From contig JBBQWN010000002.1 of assembly GCA_038210595.1 (NCBI GenBank), positions 1 through 64,000 of the forward strand: a stretch of 64,000 bases of DNA, given 5' to 3'. Under the pieces are notes generated by a model. That model did not search any database, was not told the DNA's origin, and was given only the letters and a program-made list of their open reading frames with translations. The stretch comes from Glacieibacterium sp038210595 (GTDB lineage Bacteria > Pseudomonadota > Alphaproteobacteria > Sphingomonadales > Sphingomonadaceae). Of the stretch, positions 1 through 8,134 are shown one piece after another; position 1 is the first letter of the stretch; each line of letters opens with the position of its first letter. A program made the position numbers and the translations under genes.

Positions 1-150
1 GAACTTGACCTTCTGGCCCTCGTTCAGGCCGTCGAGGCCGGCGCGCTCAACGGCGCTGATGTGGACGAAAACGTCCTTGGAGGCACCGTCCGGAGCGATG
101 AAGCCATAGCCCTTGGTGGTGTTGAAAAACTTAACAGTTCCAGCAGTCAT
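1..150 (-). CDS. cold-shock protein, CspA family (3' end outside window)
   Basis: Small nucleic-acid-binding protein of the cold-shock domain family, which binds single-stranded RNA/DNA and acts as an RNA chaperone or antiterminator. The first 50 residues are visible and contain both RNA-binding signatures: KGYGFI (RNP1-like, residues 13-18) and VFVHIS (RNP2-like, residues 27-32). The family is normally 65-70 residues, so about 20 C-terminal residues lie beyond position 1. ATG is at 150-148. It is divergent from pyrB, with about 230 bases between them. A short stem-loop (GGCC and GGG arms, 176-196) lies in its 5' leader; cold-shock leaders are often structured, but I cannot say that this one regulates. 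Confidence 0.92.
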   Translation of the reverse strand, partial: MTAGTVKFFNTTKGYGFIAPDGASKDVFVHISAVERAGLDGLNEGQKVKF

Positions 151-379
151 AGATACGTCCTTAGTCTCGATAGCCGGCCGGGGAGAATCCCTGGCCAGGC
201 ACCGGCAGCGCTTCAACGAATTAGGGGCCGTAACAGCGCCTCGTCGGGTGAGGCACCTTCGGCAACGGCGCTATGGCCGAAAGTCCGGGCAATTGCAAGG
301 CGGGCGGAGCGCGGGCGGCGACGGGGCGCAGCCCTGCCACCTTCCGTTAACCGGCGCGCCGGGCTACACACGCCGATTG

Positions 380-1354
380 ATGAGCGTCAGCGCCAGCCAC
401 CCCGACTTTGCCGCCGCCGGCGTCCATCCGTTCCCCCATCGTCACCTGCTCGGCGTCGCTGGCCTCGCCCCCTGGCAGGCGCTGTACCTGCTCGACGAGG
501 CGGAGCGGTGGATCGGCAAGCCCGCCGCGCGCGACACGCTGGCGGGCCTGACCGTCATCAACGCCTTCTTCGAGAACTCGACCCGGACGCTGCTCAGCTT
601 CGAGATCGCGGGCAAGCGGCTGGGGGCCGACGTCGTCAACATGACCGTCGGCGCGTCGTCGGTGAAGAAGGGCGAGACCCTGCTCGACACCGCGCTGACC
701 TTGAACGCCATGCATCCCGACGCGATCGTCATCCGCCACCAGGCGGCGGGCGCGGTCGAGCTGATCGCCGCCAAGGTCGACTGCCCGGTGCTCAACGCCG
801 GCGACGGGCGGCACGAGCACCCGACCCAGGCGCTGCTCGACGCGCTGACCATCCGCCGCCGCAAGGGCCGGATCGAGGGGCTGACCGTCGCGATCTGCGG
901 CGACATCCTGCACAGCCGTGTCGCGCGCTCCAACTTCGTGCTGCTGTCCAACCTCGGCGCGCACGTCCGCGCGGTCGCGCCGCCGACCTTGCTCGGCACC
1001 GATCTCGACCGCATGGGGGCCGCGGTCTTCACCTCGATGGACGAGGGGCTGGACGGCGCCGACGTGGTGATGATGCTGCGGCTGCAGCGCGAGCGCATGA
1101 CCGGCGGCTATGTGCCGTCCCCGCGCGAGTATTTCCACTTCCACGGCCTCACCACGGCGCGGCTGGCCAAGGCCAAGCCCGACGTGCTGGTCATGCATCC
1201 GGGCCCGATGAACCGCGGCGTCGAGATCGCCACCGAAGTCGCCGACGACATCGCCCGCTCGGCGATTACCGAACAGGTCGAGATGGGCGTCGCCGTCCGC
1301 ATGGCCTGCCTCGACGTGCTGACCCGCTCGCGGCGCGGGGTGGCGGGGTGGTGA
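380..1354 (+). CDS. pyrB: aspartate carbamoyltransferase catalytic subunit
   Basis: Catalyses carbamoyl phosphate + L-aspartate to N-carbamoyl-L-aspartate, the committed step of pyrimidine synthesis, in the cytoplasm. The predicted 324 residues fit the family. The carbamoyl-phosphate-binding STRT is at residues 67-70 and the HPTQALLD motif starts at residue 147. The open frame extends upstream, but ATG at 380 (MSVSASHP) is chosen because the earlier part is low-complexity Arg-rich sequence typical of out-of-gene GC-rich DNA. It is followed by a repeat-filled gap and then a dihydroorotase-like gene. That order matches the pyrB-pyrC' pairs in which ATCase assembles with an inactive DHOase. Confidence 0.96.
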   Translation: MSVSASHPDFAAAGVHPFPHRHLLGVAGLAPWQALYLLDEAERWIGKPAARDTLAGLTVINAFFENSTRTLLSFEIAGKRLGADVVNMTVGASSVKKGETLLDTALTLNAMHPDAIVIRHQAAGAVELIAAKVDCPVLNAGDGRHEHPTQALLDALTIRRRKGRIEGLTVAICGDILHSRVARSNFVLLSNLGAHVRAVAPPTLLGTDLDRMGAAVFTSMDEGLDGADVVMMLRLQRERMTGGYVPSPREYFHFHGLTTARLAKAKPDVLVMHPGPMNRGVEIATEVADDIARSAITEQVEMGVAVRMACLDVLTRSRRGVAGW

Positions 1355-1366
1355 GAACGCTGACTG

Positions 1367-1404
1367 CCCCCCTCCCTCTTCAGGGAGGGGACGGGGGTGG
1401 GTGC
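1367..1404 (-). repeat. dispersed intergenic palindromic repeat, copy 1 (inverted)
   Basis: About 38 bases built round an imperfect palindrome of CCCTCCCT and AGGGAGGG arms, followed by a GGGGGTGGGTGC tail. Read on the minus strand it matches the copies at 1458-1497 and 10211-10250. It lies just after the pyrB stop and may form a hairpin in the pyrB transcript. Confidence 0.75.
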
Positions 1405-1457
1405 GGCGCGCTTGCGCCGCTCTTCGCCGCCGCGATGAACAGGCTCGCGAAGCCGCT

Positions 1458-1497
1458 CGCACCCATCCCCAACCCCTCCCTGAAGAGGGAGGGGGGA
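1458..1497 (+). repeat. dispersed intergenic palindromic repeat, copy 2
   Basis: Forward copy of the same element: a CGCACCCATCCCC head, then CCCTCCCTGAAGAGGGAGGG, a strong hairpin. Its right arm (GGGAGGGG, ending 4 bases before the ATG at 1500) is the only Shine-Dalgarno-like sequence for the next gene. Repeat folding and translation start of the pyrC-like gene are therefore physically coupled. Copies 1 and 2 face each other across about 53 bases that contain a further GCGGCGC/GCGCCGC hairpin. Confidence 0.75.
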
Positions 1498-1499
1498 CG

Positions 1500-2696
1500 A
1501 TGACCCTCGCCTTCACCAACGCGCTGAACAGCGCCACCGTCGTCGTCCGCGACCGGCTGATCGACAGCGTCGGCGGCGCGGTCCCCGCCGACGCGCGCGT
1601 CATCGACTGCGCGGGCCGGCACCTCGCCCCCGGTCTGATCGACGCGGGCGTGTTCGCCGCCGACGCCGCCGCCTGCCTGGCGGGCGGGATCACGCGCGTC
1701 GTGCTGATGCCCGACCGCTCGCCGCCGCTCGACGACCCGGCGCTGATCGGCTGGGCGCAGCGCATCGGCAAGCCCGATGTCTGGGTCCACCCGCTCGCCG
1801 CCGCGACGCAGGGGCTGGCGGGGCTCGAACTCGCCGAGATCGGGCTGTGCCGCGAGGCCGGCGCGGTCGGCTGCGCTACCGGGCGCGCCGGCATCGCCGA
1901 CGCCGGCGTCATGCACCGGCTGCTGCAATATGCCCGCGGCTTCGGCATGGTCGTCGTCACCCATGCCGAGGACGAGGGGCTGGCCGGCGACGCGGTCGCG
2001 ACCGAAGGCGAGTTCGCCACCCGGATGGGGCTGCCCGCCGCCCCCGCCTTCGCCGAGGCGTTGCGTGTCGCGCGCGACCTGCGGCTGGCGGAGGCGACCG
2101 GCTGCCGCCTGCACATCCGTCAGGTCACCACCGCCGAGAGCATCGCGCTCGTCCGCGACGCCAGGGCGCGCGGGCTGCCGGTCACCTGCGGCGTGACCCC
2201 GGCGCATTTCCTGCTCAACGAGCAATCGGTCAGCGGCTACCGCAGCTTCGCGCGCCTGTCGCCGCCGCTGCGCCACGACGACGACCGGCGCGCGGTGATC
2301 GCCGGGCTGGCGGACGGCACCATCGACGTCATCGCGTCGGGTCACGATCCGCGCACGCAGGAGGACAAGCGCCTGCCGTTCGCCGACGCCGCCCCCGGCA
2401 TGACCGGCGCGGAGACGCTGCTGGCGCTGGCGTGCACGCTCGTTAACGAGGGCGTCGCGCTGGACACCGTGCTCGCCGCGATGACCAGTGCCCCGGCGCG
2501 CATCTTTGGGCTGCCCGGCGGCACCATCGCGGCCGGCGCGCCCGCCGACCTGATCGTCTTCGATGCAGAGGCCCCGTGGCGCATCGACGCCGGCACCTCG
2601 GTCGCGTCGGCGGGCAATACCCCCTTCGACGGCATGGCGGTGCAGGGCCGCGTGACCATGACCGTTAAGGGCGGCGACATCGTGTGGAGTGCATGA
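1500..2696 (+). CDS. dihydroorotase-like protein, probably non-catalytic (PyrC')
   Basis: Amidohydrolase-fold protein of 398 residues, homologous to type I dihydroorotase. Active enzymes carry a metal-binding HxH after GLID; here residues 45-52 read GLIDAGVF, so both histidines are gone. The catalytic-Asp motif (normally ATDHAPH) reads ASGHDP at 279-284, so Asp is replaced by Gly at 281. The downstream EDKRLPF and GMTGAET family motifs remain. Known PyrC' proteins in pyrB-pyrC' operons are inactive and hold ATCase in its dodecameric form; that role is inferred here. ATG at 1500 is chosen for fit to the family start and the adjacent GGGAGGGG. A separate active dihydroorotase should exist elsewhere in the genome. 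Confidence 0.88.
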   Translation: MTLAFTNALNSATVVVRDRLIDSVGGAVPADARVIDCAGRHLAPGLIDAGVFAADAAACLAGGITRVVLMPDRSPPLDDPALIGWAQRIGKPDVWVHPLAAATQGLAGLELAEIGLCREAGAVGCATGRAGIADAGVMHRLLQYARGFGMVVVTHAEDEGLAGDAVATEGEFATRMGLPAAPAFAEALRVARDLRLAEATGCRLHIRQVTTAESIALVRDARARGLPVTCGVTPAHFLLNEQSVSGYRSFARLSPPLRHDDDRRAVIAGLADGTIDVIASGHDPRTQEDKRLPFADAAPGMTGAETLLALACTLVNEGVALDTVLAAMTSAPARIFGLPGGTIAAGAPADLIVFDAEAPWRIDAGTSVASAGNTPFDGMAVQGRVTMTVKGGDIVWSA

Positions 2697-2703
2697 CCCG
2701 GTG

Positions 2704-3996
2704 ATGTTGAGTATCGCTTTCGCCGTCGCCGCCGCTGCCAGCGTGCCGTCCGCCACCGTCAAGGCGGGCGTCGAACACTGGCGCGCCGGCGACTATCCCG
2801 CCGCGATTTCCGCCTGGCTGCCGTTCGCGGCGCAGGGCGATGCCGACGCCTGCTTCAACCTCGGCCAGGCCTATAAGCTCGGCCGCGGGGTGCCCAAGGA
2901 CGCCAACATCGCGCGCGACTACTACCGCCGTGCGGCGTTGAAGGGCCACCTGCCGGCACAGGCCAATCTGGGCATCGCGCTGTTCCAGGCGGGCGACAAG
3001 CTGGAGGCGGTGAAGTGGCTGAAGACCGCCGCCGACCGGGGTGAGCCGCGCGCCCAGTACGTGCTCGGCATCGCCGCCTATAACGGCGACGGCACGCCCA
3101 AGAACCTCGGCCTCGCCTATGGCTATCTGCTGCGCGCGCAGGCCAGCGGGCTGGCGCAGGCGACGACCGCGCTGGGCTCGATCGAGCCGGCGCTGCCGCC
3201 CGACGCGCGCGCCGCCGGGCAGGCGATGGCCGACAGCCTGGCCGCGGGCACCGGCGTGCCGGCCGCGCTCGCCGCCAGCGTCACCCGCACCGGCCCGGCA
3301 GGCGTGCAGCGCCCCGGCGCGACGCCCGCGCCGCCGCCCGGCATCGTCGCCAATGCGGTGAGCAATTTCAGAAACGCGATCGGCCTGCCCGCCAAGCCGC
3401 CGGTCGCGGCGCGGGTCCAGTCCGCCGATGCGACCCCGGCCCCCCGCGCCGCGCCGGTGCAGACCGATGCGACCCCGCCGCCCGCGCCGAAGCCGATCGT
3501 GGCGGCCGCCCCCGCCCCCTCGTCAAAGCCGGTCGCCACCGCCGCCGCGACGCCCGCGCCCAAGCCGGCCGCGATCACCGCCGCCGGACCGCCCGACCCG
3601 AACGACGCCGTGCCCGATCCGAAGCCGGTGGTGGCGGAGGTGACCTTGCCCAAGCCGGCCGACACCGCGCCGAAACCCGACGCCCGGCCGGCGCCCGACG
3701 CGCGGCCCAGGCCCAGCCCCAAGCCGGTGCTCGCCGATGCCAAGCCCGCCGCGCCCAAGCCCGCCGGCTGGCGCGTCCAGCTCGGCGCGTTCTCGTCGCA
3801 GAAACAGGCGGACGCGGCATGGACCGCGATCAAGGCAAGCCAGGCCGGCGCCATCGGCAAGGCCAAGCCGATCTTCGACAGCTCCGGCCCGGTGGTGAAA
3901 TTCCAGCTCGGCCCCTATGCCAGCAAGGACGCCGCCCGCGACACCTGCGCCAAGCTGGCGTTTGCCGGGAAGGCCTGCTTCGTCACCCAAGGGTAA
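2704..3996 (+). CDS. Sel1-repeat and SPOR-domain protein
   Basis: Exported protein of about 430 residues. It has a hydrophobic N-terminus (probable signal peptide, residues 1-17), then Sel1/TPR-like helical repeats (DADACFNLGQAYKLGRGV and two further units, to about residue 160). A long Ala/Pro/Lys-rich linker follows (about 210-350), and then a C-terminal SPOR domain (about 355-430, starting GWRVQLGAFSSQKQAD). SPOR domains bind denuded peptidoglycan at division sites, so an envelope or septal role is likely. The start is uncertain: ATG at 2704 or GTG at 2701 have GGAG at 2686-2689 upstream, whereas GTG at 2689 would overlap the previous stop. It is tightly linked to the pyrC-like gene. Confidence 0.85.
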   Translation: MLSIAFAVAAAASVPSATVKAGVEHWRAGDYPAAISAWLPFAAQGDADACFNLGQAYKLGRGVPKDANIARDYYRRAALKGHLPAQANLGIALFQAGDKLEAVKWLKTAADRGEPRAQYVLGIAAYNGDGTPKNLGLAYGYLLRAQASGLAQATTALGSIEPALPPDARAAGQAMADSLAAGTGVPAALAASVTRTGPAGVQRPGATPAPPPGIVANAVSNFRNAIGLPAKPPVAARVQSADATPAPRAAPVQTDATPPPAPKPIVAAAPAPSSKPVATAAATPAPKPAAITAAGPPDPNDAVPDPKPVVAEVTLPKPADTAPKPDARPAPDARPRPSPKPVLADAKPAAPKPAGWRVQLGAFSSQKQADAAWTAIKASQAGAIGKAKPIFDSSGPVVKFQLGPYASKDAARDTCAKLAFAGKACFVTQG

Positions 3997-4003
3997 GCGC
4001 CGG

Positions 4004-4426
4004 TCAGGCGGTTCGCCGCCACAGCGCCAGCCAGCCGAGGCAGGCGCCGAGCATCCCGAGCGAGCCGCCCAGCACGAACACCGCGACGACAATCTCCTGC
4101 CACGGCTCGCCCTGGCGCCCGCCGCTGGCGATCGGCTCCAGCCGCGAGGCACCGAACACCGCCGCCAGCGTCAGCCCCAGGATCAAGGCCGCGTTCGACA
4201 GCGCCAGCACCGTGGCCAACCGCGACGACGCCCGCGGCTGCAACCCCGTGTGCCGCCACAACAGCCCGAAGGCGATCAGCGCCGTGCCGCATTGCAGGGC
4301 GGAGGTGTGTGCCGCCAGCGCGAGGCGCGGGCTGGCGAACGCCGGCATCGCCGCGCCCAGCACCAGCCCGGCGGTGAACAGCATCAGCCCCGCCCTGGCC
4401 AGCCGCGTCCCGTCCCGGTCCAGCAT
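4004..4426 (-). CDS. small four-helix membrane protein, hydroxylaminobenzene mutase (HabA)-like
   Basis: 140-residue protein with about four transmembrane segments. The pattern GLVLGAAMPAFASPRLALAA followed by a Leu-rich second helix and GLLW resembles the (hydroxyamino)benzene mutase/HabA family of small membrane proteins. The enzymatic label of that family may not apply. ATG at 4426 is preceded by GGAG at a spacing of 8; a GTG nine bases earlier is possible but overlaps that GGAG. It lies 18 bases downstream of the indolepyruvate oxidoreductase gene on the same strand, so the two may be co-transcribed. Confidence 0.6.
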   Translation of the reverse strand: MLDRDGTRLARAGLMLFTAGLVLGAAMPAFASPRLALAAHTSALQCGTALIAFGLLWRHTGLQPRASSRLATVLALSNAALILGLTLAAVFGASRLEPIASGGRQGEPWQEIVVAVFVLGGSLGMLGACLGWLALWRRTA

Positions 4427-4444
4427 CAGCCCCACTCCAAAGCG

Positions 4445-7400
4445 TCAGGCGGCGACGCGCACGGCCTCACCCGGCCATTTCGCCCATAAGGCCGCACGGT
4501 CCGCGGCGACCTTGATCGCCGCGGCCTCCCGCACCGGCCCGAAGCCGCGCACCGCCAGCGGCAGCGCCGCAATTTGGGTCGCGAGGCTCGCATTGTCGGG
4601 CGTCAGCCCGGCCAGCAACCGCTCGACCTCCGCCTCATAATCGCCGATCGCGGCGCGTTCGGCGCGGCGCTCGTGGCTATAGCCGAACACGTCGAACGCG
4701 GTGCCGCGCAGGCCCTTCAGTTTCGCCAGCATCCCGAACACGCCGAACACCCACGGGCCGAAGCTGTATTTCTTCGGGCGGCCGGTGGCGGGATCGGTGC
4801 GCGCGAAAATCGGCGGGCTCAGTTGCACGCGGGGCTTGCCGCCCGAAAACTGCGCGTCATAGGCGGCGCGGAAGCGGCCGTCCGAATACAGCCGCCCGAC
4901 CTCATACTCGTCCTTGTAGGCGAGCAATTTGTAATAGGACCGCGCCACGGCTTCCGCGAAGGTCTCGTCGCCGCTCGCCCGCGCCCGGTCGACCAGCGTG
5001 CGGTAGCGCGCCGCATAGGCGGCGTCCTGATAGGCGGTCAGGTCGGCGATGCGCTTGGTCACCAGCCCGTCGAGCGTCGTCGACACCGGCTCCGGCGCGG
5101 GGCCGCGTGCGGCCTCGACCATCGCCTCGACCTTGTCGGGCCGCGCCGCGAGCAGCCGCCCGAGCGCAAAGGCGCGCTTGTTGAAGTCGATGGCGACGCC
5201 GTTCAGCTCGATCGCCGCCTCCAGGCTGGCGAGCTGGAGCGGGATCAGGCCCGACTGCCACGCATAGCCCATCATCAGGATGTTCGCGCCAATGGCATCG
5301 CCCAGCAGCGCCACCGCGATCGTGTCGGCGGCGACGAAGCTGGTGGCGTTGGGGTTTGCCGCCTTGCGGATCGAACGTTCGACGCGGGCCGACTGGAAAT
5401 CGAGGTCGCGGTTCCTCACGAAGTCCGACGTCGGCGCGATGTCGGCGTTGGCGACGACCGCGGTGCGGCTCGGCACCATCAGCGTCTGCGTCGCCTTGTC
5501 GGCGGCGACGACGCTGTCGCAGGCCAGCACCAGATCGGCCCCGCCGGCGATGATGCGCGGCGATAGCAGTGCGTCATTGGAGGCCGCCAGACGCACGTGC
5601 GAATAGACCGCGCCGCCCTTCTGCGCGAGGCCGGCCATGTCGGCGGTGGTCGCAGCGATCCCCTCCAGATGTCCGGCGGTGCCGAGCAGGGCGGACACGG
5701 TCAGCACGCCGGTGCCGCCGATGCCGGTGACCATGATGTTGAAGCCGTGGCCGGCCGCCGGGATCACCGGATCGGGCACGCCGTCGAGGCTGATGCTCTC
5801 GAGGTTCTTCTTCTCGGCCTTGCGGATCTCGGCATCGTCCACCGTGACGAAGCTCGGGCAGAAGCCTTTCAGGCAGCTATAGTCCTTGTTGCAGCTCGAC
5901 TGGTTGATCCGGCGCTTGCGGCCGAACTCGGTCTCCAGCGGCTCGATCGAGACGCAGTTCGACTGGACCGAGCAGTCGCCGCAGCCCTCGCAGACGGCGG
6001 CGTTGATGAACACGCGCCGCGCCGGGTCGGCCATCGTCTTGCGCTTGCGGCGGCGGCGCTTCTCGGCGGCGCAGGTCTGGTCGAAGATGATGACCGTGGT
6101 GCCCTCGGTGGCGGCGAACTCGTCCTGGATCGCGGGCAGCGCCGAGCGGTCGAGCAGGCGGACGCTGGCGGGCAGGGTGACGCCCTTGTAGCGCGTCAAA
6201 TCCTCGGTCAGCACGACGACCTTCTTCGCGTGCTCGGCGACCATCTGCGCGGCGATCTGGTCGACCGACAGCTCGCCGTCGTGCTTCTGCCCGCCGGTCA
6301 TCGCGACCGCGTCGTTGTAGAGGATCTTGTAGGTGATGTTGACCTTGGCCGCGATCGCCTGGCGCACCGCCAGGATGCCCGAGTGGAAATAGGTGCCGTC
6401 GCCGAGGTTGGCGAAGACGTGCTTCTCGGATGTGAACGGCGCCTCGCCGACCCACGTCACGCCCTCGCCGCCCATCTGGGTGAAGGTCTCGGCGCGGTCC
6501 ATCCACATCGCCATGATGTGGCAGCCGATGCCGGCCAGTGCGCGCGACCCTTCCGGCGGCTTGGTCGAGGTGTTGTGCGGGCAGCCCGAGCAGAAATAGG
6601 GCGTCCGCTTGATCGGCGTCTGATAGGCGTCCGACTTCGCGGTCTGGTCGGCAAAGAACGCCAGCCGGCCGCGGATCGCGTCGGTGTCATAGTATTTCTG
6701 GATGCGGCCCGCGACGACGTTGGCGATGACGCCCGGGGTCAGCTCGTTGTCGGGCGACAGCAGCCACTCGCCGTTCTCGTCGTGCTTGCCGACGACGCGC
6801 GGGCGGACCGCCTCGCGCCAGTTGTAGAGCTGCCAGCGCAGCTGATGCTCGATGAACTCGCGCTTCTCCTCGATGACGAGGACTTCCTCCAACCCTTCTG
6901 CGAAGCTGCGGATGCCGTCCGGCTCCAGCGGCCAGGGCATGCCGACCTTGTAGACGCGCAGGCCGATCTGCGCCGCCACGCTGGCATCGATGCCGAGCTC
7001 GTCGAGTGCTTCCATCGTGTCGGCGTGGGCCTTGCCGGTGGTGATGATGCCGAAGCGCGGTTTCGGCGTGTCCCAGACGATGCGGTCGATGCGGTTGGCC
7101 TTGGCGAAGGCGAGGGCGGCGAAGCCCTTGTAGCGCTGCAGGCGGGTGTCCTCCTCGCGCCAGATGTCGCCGCCGCGGATGTGGATGCCGCCTTCGGGGA
7201 AGTCGAACGGCGGCAGGATGATCGGCTTCCACTCGTTGGCGAGGTCGATGGTCGCCGAGGTCTCGACCGTGTCGGCGGTCGCCTTGAAGCCGACCCAGGT
7301 GCCGGCGAAACGCGACATCGCGAAGCCGAGCAGGCCGTACTCGACGAACTCGTGCACCGACGCCGGGGCGAGGAACGGCACGAACGCCGCCTGGAAATTA

Positions 7401-7888
7401 TGGTCGGACTGGTGGGGGAGCGTCGAGGACTTCGCCCCGTGGTCGTCGCCGACGATCGCCAGCACGCCGCCGTTCGGCGAGGTGCCTGCCGCGTTCGCAT
7501 GCTTCAGCACGTCCATGGCCCGGTCGAGGCCCGGCCCCTTGCCGTACCAGATGCCGAACACGCCATCGACGGTCGCGCCGGCGTGCATCCCGACATGCTG
7601 GCTGCCCCACACCGCGGTCGCGCCGAGCTCCTCGTTGACGCCGGGCTGGAAGACGATGTTCTGCTCGGCGAGCAGCTTTTTCGTCCGCCACAATTCCTGG
7701 TCGTAATTGCCCAGCGGCGAGCCGCGATAGCCGGAGATGAAGCCGCCGGTGTTCAGCCCCGCCGCCCGGTCGCGCGCCCGCTGCACCAGCGGCAGGCGGA
7801 CCAGCGCCTGCACGCCCGACATGAACACGCGGCCTTCCGTGAAGCGATACTTGTCGTCGAGCGACACAGGCGGCAGGCCGGCAACCAT
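4445..7888 (-). CDS. indolepyruvate ferredoxin oxidoreductase family protein (fused alpha/beta)
   Basis: Large cytoplasmic 2-oxoacid:ferredoxin oxidoreductase of 1147 residues, expected to oxidatively decarboxylate aryl- or branched-chain 2-oxoacids to acyl-CoA. The domain order is an N-terminal pyrimidine-binding half, a TPP-binding region with FCSGCPHNTSTKPPEGS (about 430), a Cys-rich [4Fe-4S] insert (CEGCGDC ... NKDYSCLKGFCP, about 640-690), a gamma-type domain with GIGGTGVLT (about 735), and a C-terminal extension. This is the single-chain form common in proteobacteria. ATG at 7888 is preferred over GTG at 7894 because GGGGAG lies 5 bases upstream of it. The substrate cannot be fixed from sequence. 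Confidence 0.93.
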   Translation of the reverse strand: MVAGLPPVSLDDKYRFTEGRVFMSGVQALVRLPLVQRARDRAAGLNTGGFISGYRGSPLGNYDQELWRTKKLLAEQNIVFQPGVNEELGATAVWGSQHVGMHAGATVDGVFGIWYGKGPGLDRAMDVLKHANAAGTSPNGGVLAIVGDDHGAKSSTLPHQSDHNFQAAFVPFLAPASVHEFVEYGLLGFAMSRFAGTWVGFKATADTVETSATIDLANEWKPIILPPFDFPEGGIHIRGGDIWREEDTRLQRYKGFAALAFAKANRIDRIVWDTPKPRFGIITTGKAHADTMEALDELGIDASVAAQIGLRVYKVGMPWPLEPDGIRSFAEGLEEVLVIEEKREFIEHQLRWQLYNWREAVRPRVVGKHDENGEWLLSPDNELTPGVIANVVAGRIQKYYDTDAIRGRLAFFADQTAKSDAYQTPIKRTPYFCSGCPHNTSTKPPEGSRALAGIGCHIMAMWMDRAETFTQMGGEGVTWVGEAPFTSEKHVFANLGDGTYFHSGILAVRQAIAAKVNITYKILYNDAVAMTGGQKHDGELSVDQIAAQMVAEHAKKVVVLTEDLTRYKGVTLPASVRLLDRSALPAIQDEFAATEGTTVIIFDQTCAAEKRRRRKRKTMADPARRVFINAAVCEGCGDCSVQSNCVSIEPLETEFGRKRRINQSSCNKDYSCLKGFCPSFVTVDDAEIRKAEKKNLESISLDGVPDPVIPAAGHGFNIMVTGIGGTGVLTVSALLGTAGHLEGIAATTADMAGLAQKGGAVYSHVRLAASNDALLSPRIIAGGADLVLACDSVVAADKATQTLMVPSRTAVVANADIAPTSDFVRNRDLDFQSARVERSIRKAANPNATSFVAADTIAVALLGDAIGANILMMGYAWQSGLIPLQLASLEAAIELNGVAIDFNKRAFALGRLLAARPDKVEAMVEAARGPAPEPVSTTLDGLVTKRIADLTAYQDAAYAARYRTLVDRARASGDETFAEAVARSYYKLLAYKDEYEVGRLYSDGRFRAAYDAQFSGGKPRVQLSPPIFARTDPATGRPKKYSFGPWVFGVFGMLAKLKGLRGTAFDVFGYSHERRAERAAIGDYEAEVERLLAGLTPDNASLATQIAALPLAVRGFGPVREAAAIKVAADRAALWAKWPGEAVRVAA

Positions 7889-7988
7889 AGACACTCCCCA
7901 AGAGATAGGTCAGCGATACTGACCTTTCTCACTGATGGCAAGGCCCGAGCTTAGCAGGGGCGGCGCGCGCGGCCAAACCGCCGGAAAC

Positions 7989-8016
7989 TGTCGGTAAAGT
8001 TTACAACTTTAAGACA
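7989..8016. promoter_or_regulatory. dyad upstream of sigma-54 promoter, candidate enhancer-binding site
   Basis: The dyad reads TGTC-GG-TAAAGT-TTACA-ACTTTA-A-GACA: inner arms TAAAGT/ACTTTA at 7995-8000 and 8006-8011, outer arms TGTC/GACA at 7989-7992 and 8013-8016. It is centred about 55 bases upstream of the sigma-54 -24 element, a plausible distance for an activator of the NtrC/PrsR class. The region is much more AT-rich than its surroundings. The symmetry is seen directly; binding is inferred. Confidence 0.5.
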
Positions 8017-8058
8017 TTCGATAAACACTTCGATAGCATTACCAGTTGCTTAATCGGA

Positions 8059-8074
8059 TGGCACGCATCTTGCT
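8059..8074 (+). promoter_or_regulatory. sigma-54 (RpoN) promoter of the PEP-CTERM gene
   Basis: TGGCACG-CATC-TTGCT matches the RpoN consensus TGGCACG-N4-TTGCW at every defined base. The -12 GC is at 8072-8073, so transcription should start near 8085, giving a leader of about 50 bases before the ATG at 8135. PEP-CTERM genes are a known class of RpoN/PrsK-PrsR-controlled targets, so the context fits. Confidence 0.85.
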
Positions 8075-8134
8075 TTGGATATAGACGAGCCTGGGCGGCA
8101 AACCCGGGTGGGCTTTATATCCAGGGGAACTACA

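Noticed and set aside
5597..7954. 785-residue plus-strand ORF
   Set aside because: Antisense to the indolepyruvate oxidoreductase; composition rich in Arg, Asp, Gly and His without motifs.
8077..8122. GGATATA/TATATCC stem-loop as an RNA thermometer in front of the PEP-CTERM gene
   Set aside because: The sigma-54 promoter predicts a transcript start near 8085, so the left arm would not be transcribed.
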